In this document: positions 13,876-16,045 of the stretch, piece by piece
Position numbering within the stretch: the first letter of the stretch is position 1
How the letters are laid out: every line of letters starts with the position of its first letter
From: Deltaproteobacteria bacterium
GTDB taxonomy: Bacteria > Desulfobacterota > DSM-4660 > Desulfatiglandales > Desulfatiglandaceae
Assembly (NCBI GenBank): GCA_018644785.1
Contig: JABGPV010000104.1
Span: forward strand, 1-16,045
Direction: 5' to 3'
Length of the DNA: 16,045 nucleotides
The notes under the pieces: generated by a model
Seen by the model: only the letters and a program-made list of their open reading frames with translations
The model's database searches: none
What the model was told of the DNA's origin: nothing
Program-made: the position numbers and the translations under genes

Positions 13876-14751
13876 TCATGCACCTGCCACGTATTTTTCC
13901 CAATTTTCCTGAAGTTTGGTGAGTTTTTCTTCTATGGAAACCTTTTCTGCAAGGTTCTGTTCGGCAAGGACCATTGCTTGTTCCAATTCTTCGGTTAATC
14001 TGTTCAGCTCACCGGTAATCTGCGTAATACGTCCGGCATCTTCTTCACGAAGTTTTGCAATGCCCGCTTCCGCCTCGATTTTTTCATTCAGGGCGGCTTC
14101 CGCTTTGGCTTCTGCGTCTTCTTGGGCCTTCAGTGCCAAGCTCGCTGTTTCCTCCGCCTCCGCACGGGATTTCAAGGCCGCTGCTGCAGCATCTTCAGCT
14201 TCGGATCGTGCATCCAACGCCTTTTCCGCCGTTTCCTCCGCTCCGATTTTTTCATTCAGGGCGGCTTCCGCTTTGGCTTCTGCGTCACTTTGAGCCTTCA
14301 GGGCGGCTTCCGCCTTTTTCTCCGCCTCAGTCTTTTCTCTCAGATAAACTTCATCCTTTTCCGTCACGGCCTGCATTTCCTGCTTGAGGAGAGCCTTCTC
14401 CTTCTCAGCCTGGCGAACATGTTCCTGCAGAAATGCCAGAATGTTCGCCTGCTCCCGTTCCCTTTCTTCGAGGAGTGTATTATCGGCATTCGTTATTTCC
14501 CGCAAAGTTGATGCGGCATCATCAAAGGCCTTTTGAATATCATTTAGATAAGCGGTTGCTTTTTTTTCGGAAAACCCAGGTACGGCATATCCGGTAAGGA
14601 TGACGTCGAAGCCGTCGCCGGCTTTTTCTGAAATCTCAGCCAGGTTGTTGACAGGGGTCACGGCACACGCCCCGGAAAAGACGTTCTGGATGAATTCCGT
14701 TGTTTTTGAATCGTAGTTTAAGGCCAGTATATTGCGTGTTTCTTCCGACAT
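13876..14751 (-). CDS. Coiled-coil protein with degenerate receiver head and 14-residue Ala-rich repeats, 291 aa
   Basis: Residues ~5-75 look like the first half of a response-regulator receiver: a strand ILALNYDS, a helix, then FDVILTGYAVPG, which aligns with the usual D-L-x-L-L-D-x-x-x-P-G. The phospho-acceptor Asp position is Gly54, and the second half with the conserved Lys is missing, so phosphorylation is not expected. Residues ~75-142 are charged helix. Residues 143-226 hold six 14-residue units starting with Ala-Glu (AEKKAEAALKAQSD, AEAKAEAALNEKIG and so on); 14 equals two heptads, so a regular coiled coil fits. The end (EEKLTKLQENWEK, 274-286) matches the C-terminus of the 275-aa protein at 3166. 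ATG 14751 has GGGAGG 8 nt upstream. Repeats of this kind often vary in copy number. Confidence 0.87.
   Translation of the reverse strand: MSEETRNILALNYDSKTTEFIQNVFSGACAVTPVNNLAEISEKAGDGFDVILTGYAVPGFSEKKATAYLNDIQKAFDDAASTLREITNADNTLLEEREREQANILAFLQEHVRQAEKEKALLKQEMQAVTEKDEVYLREKTEAEKKAEAALKAQSDAEAKAEAALNEKIGAEETAEKALDARSEAEDAAAAALKSRAEAEETASLALKAQEDAEAKAEAALNEKIEAEAGIAKLREEDAGRITQITGELNRLTEELEQAMVLAEQNLAEKVSIEEKLTKLQENWEKYVAGA
14074..14325 (-). repeat. Six in-frame 42-bp (14-aa) coding repeats
   Basis: The units encode residues 143-226 of the 291-aa protein, all starting Ala-Glu and mostly with Ala-Leu at positions 8-9. Units 2 and 6 are almost identical: 14076-14118 and 14244-14286 are 43-bp exact direct repeats 168 bp apart, that is, four units. 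This suggests recent duplication or gene conversion and a chance of copy-number change by recombination. Confidence 0.88.
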
Positions 14752-14838
14752 AGGCGCAACCTCCCTTGAAAAACATGTTTCGTTACCGTCTTCGGCCTGA
14801 AAGGTTCAGGGGTTCAAAGTATGAACGATAACATGAGA

Positions 14839-15186
14839 TCACGATGCATCCGCCGGGTCACGGGTTGCAAACTTTTTCGGGTATAACCGCTCTTTCCGTT
14901 CATTTTTGAAGCTTTCAATACGCTCTTCAACCTGGTCCAGTTCTGAAAGGAGCGCCGTCATTGTCTCATCCTCCGAGATATTAAACGTCGGGTCATCCTT
15001 CCTGCCGGCAGCCATCTTTTCCCCCAACTCGGAAACAATTTTTTCCTTCTCCCTTTTTTGCCCGTCGATTCTGTAAGTGAGGACAATTCCACGCACAGAA
15101 CCCTTGGCGGCACGGCCCATGCTCTCCATCCCATCGGCAAAGGCATCCCCGATGTGTCTCATTTTATATCTGAAATCTTTCTCCAT
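14839..15186 (-). CDS. Small helical protein, 115 aa, directly below mamK
   Basis: No named family recognised. Residues 1-42 form an amphipathic, basic segment (MRHIGDAFADGMESMGRAAK, then VRGIVLTYRIDG) that could lie on a membrane or filament. Residues 43-101 form a helix-turn-helix-like module (KEKIVSELGEKMA, a polar loop with DDPTFNISEDE, then TALLSELDQVEERIESFKNE) of almost the same length and pattern as residues 79-136 of the HEAT protein. The start ATG has AAGGGG 8 nt upstream and lies 19 bp after the mamK stop, so the two are surely co-transcribed. Being next to the actin gene suggests a MamK partner, but nothing in the sequence proves binding. Confidence 0.82.
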   Translation of the reverse strand: MEKDFRYKMRHIGDAFADGMESMGRAAKGSVRGIVLTYRIDGQKREKEKIVSELGEKMAAGRKDDPTFNISEDETMTALLSELDQVEERIESFKNERKERLYPKKFATRDPADAS

Positions 15187-15205
15187 ATGGTTTTCCCCTT
15201 CAAGA

Positions 15206-16045
15206 TTATTTGCCTTTACTTGTCACCTCATCCCAATATTTATCCGGCATATCCTTGGCAAGCCTTAAAGCGCCGTTTGCCCCCGCATAGAGGGGTTCCT
15301 CCACCGCGATGACCCTGCCGTACCCCAGAGTTTCCTTCATATGCGACTCGATTTCCTTTCGCAATCCTACGATCTGGCTTCCCCCGCCCGCCAAAATAAC
15401 GTTTCTCTTCAGCCCCCTCTGAAATTCGGGATCAAAATCAGCAATAAGGGTTTTGATGCCTGTCACAATCTCAGGAACAATGGACCGGCATGCCTGTCTC
15501 AGCTCCTGGGTCACGTCATGGCTTACCGGTTTTCCATGTACCGGCAACTCAATGGAAACCCGCTCTCCATACTGTGATACAAAGGCGTTTTCTTCTTTGA
15601 ACCGTTTTATCATGGCAACGGTAAAGTTGGCCTCATCGTATTTCTTCTGGAGGAGTTTCAGGAAAACATGGTCGATGTGATCGCCGGCTTTCATGGTGGT
15701 GATCTGATCTTTTTCAGTCGGTACGGTTCCCGCCATTCGGCAGAGATCAACCGTGCCGGCCCCGATATCGATGATGAGTGCGGAGGAAAATAGATTGAGT
15801 CCGTAGGCCACGGCAAATGGCTCGGAGATGATCATGGCATCCTGCAATACGCCGCTGGCAATATCCAGGAGGGTTCTCTTGTTCTTCATGCTGGCCAGGG
15901 CCGGAGCGCCGATTACGCCTCGTATAATGAAGTTTTCGGTCCGTTCCTCTTCCTCTTCCGTGGCAAGGTCGATAAGATGCTTCAGCAGCATGCGCGCCAC
16001 GCTTTTTTCCCGTTGATTCTCTTTGGTGTTTTCTTCAAAGGAACC
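15206..16045 (-). CDS. mamK: MamK, magnetosome actin-like protein (5' end outside window)
   Basis: MamK forms the cytoplasmic filaments that align and segregate magnetosome chains. The visible 279 residues run from the right edge to TAA; about 70 N-terminal residues, including the first phosphate loop, are missing. The frame stays open to base 16045 (GSFEENTKENQREKSVARML), so the GTG at 16000 is internal. Actin-fold motifs are present: GVIGAPALAS, SEPFAVAYGL with the Glu expected to be catalytic, phosphate-2 loop IIDIGAGTVDLC, and adenosine motif ILAGGGSQIVGL. MamK-specific spacing matches Magnetospirillum MamK as I remember it: GTVP-x3-DQ-x-T-x2-KAG, FV-x3-GE, GKPV-x2-DVT, and the end GALRLA-x5-YW. 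These distinguish it from MreB, ParM and, less certainly, from the second actin Mad28. Active-site residues look intact. Confidence 0.93.
   Translation of the reverse strand, partial: GSFEENTKENQREKSVARMLLKHLIDLATEEEEERTENFIIRGVIGAPALASMKNKRTLLDIASGVLQDAMIISEPFAVAYGLNLFSSALIIDIGAGTVDLCRMAGTVPTEKDQITTMKAGDHIDHVFLKLLQKKYDEANFTVAMIKRFKEENAFVSQYGERVSIELPVHGKPVSHDVTQELRQACRSIVPEIVTGIKTLIADFDPEFQRGLKRNVILAGGGSQIVGLRKEIESHMKETLGYGRVIAVEEPLYAGANGALRLAKDMPDKYWDEVTSKGK

Noticed and set aside
14074..14325. CRISPR-like array
   Set aside because: Repeats are contiguous, in frame and protein-coding, with no unique spacers between them.
14796..14810. Perfect 6-bp inverted repeat CCTGAA-AGG-TTCAGG in the gap below the 115-aa gene
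   Set aside because: It is short, with a 3-nt loop and no T-tract on the minus strand; too weak to call a terminator or operator.

Overview
The window most likely comes from a magnetotactic bacterium of the Desulfobacterota (Deltaproteobacteria) or a related deep-branching phylum. The main evidence is a 5'-truncated mamK, the magnetosome actin, at the right edge. Below it on the same strand runs a long series of coiled-coil, HEAT-repeat and AAA+ genes. This layout recalls the coiled-coil-rich mad gene sections of Desulfobacterota and Nitrospirota magnetosome clusters. I cannot assign individual mad numbers from sequence alone, so those symbols are left empty. The sigma-54 activator, the histidine kinase tail and the two palindromic intergenic elements also suit Desulfobacterota, but that is inference.

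Left part, plus strand (1-5164): the catalytic end of a histidine kinase, an 850-residue dynamin-like GTPase, a 161-bp imperfect palindrome, an AT-rich coiled-coil gene, and a diguanylate cyclase with an intact GGEEF active site and an RxxD inhibitory site. The coiled-coil protein ends in a motif nearly matching the C-terminus of a coiled-coil protein in the magnetosome operon, so the two sides may be functionally linked.

Right part, minus strand (5161-16045), read from the right edge leftwards: mamK, a 115-residue protein, a coiled-coil protein with a degenerate receiver head and six 14-residue repeats, two long coiled-coil proteins, a HEAT-repeat protein with a C-terminal SAP-like domain, three shorter coiled-coil proteins (two joined by an ATGA overlap), an AAA+ protein joining a Ycf46-like N-terminus to a single ClpB-D1-like ATPase, and a PAS/sigma-54 activator. 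Most genes lie 1-110 bp apart and have good ribosome binding sites, so they are probably one operon or a few nested ones. The two halves converge with stop codons that overlap by 4 bp and have no gap between them.

Working model (inference): MamK makes the filament and the coiled-coil and HEAT proteins form a scaffold around it. The 115-residue protein and the HEAT protein share a helical module and may share a binding site. The AAA+ protein could remodel the assembly. No protein in the block has an obvious transmembrane segment, so it looks like the cytosolic chain-organising half of a magnetosome system rather than the biomineralisation half.
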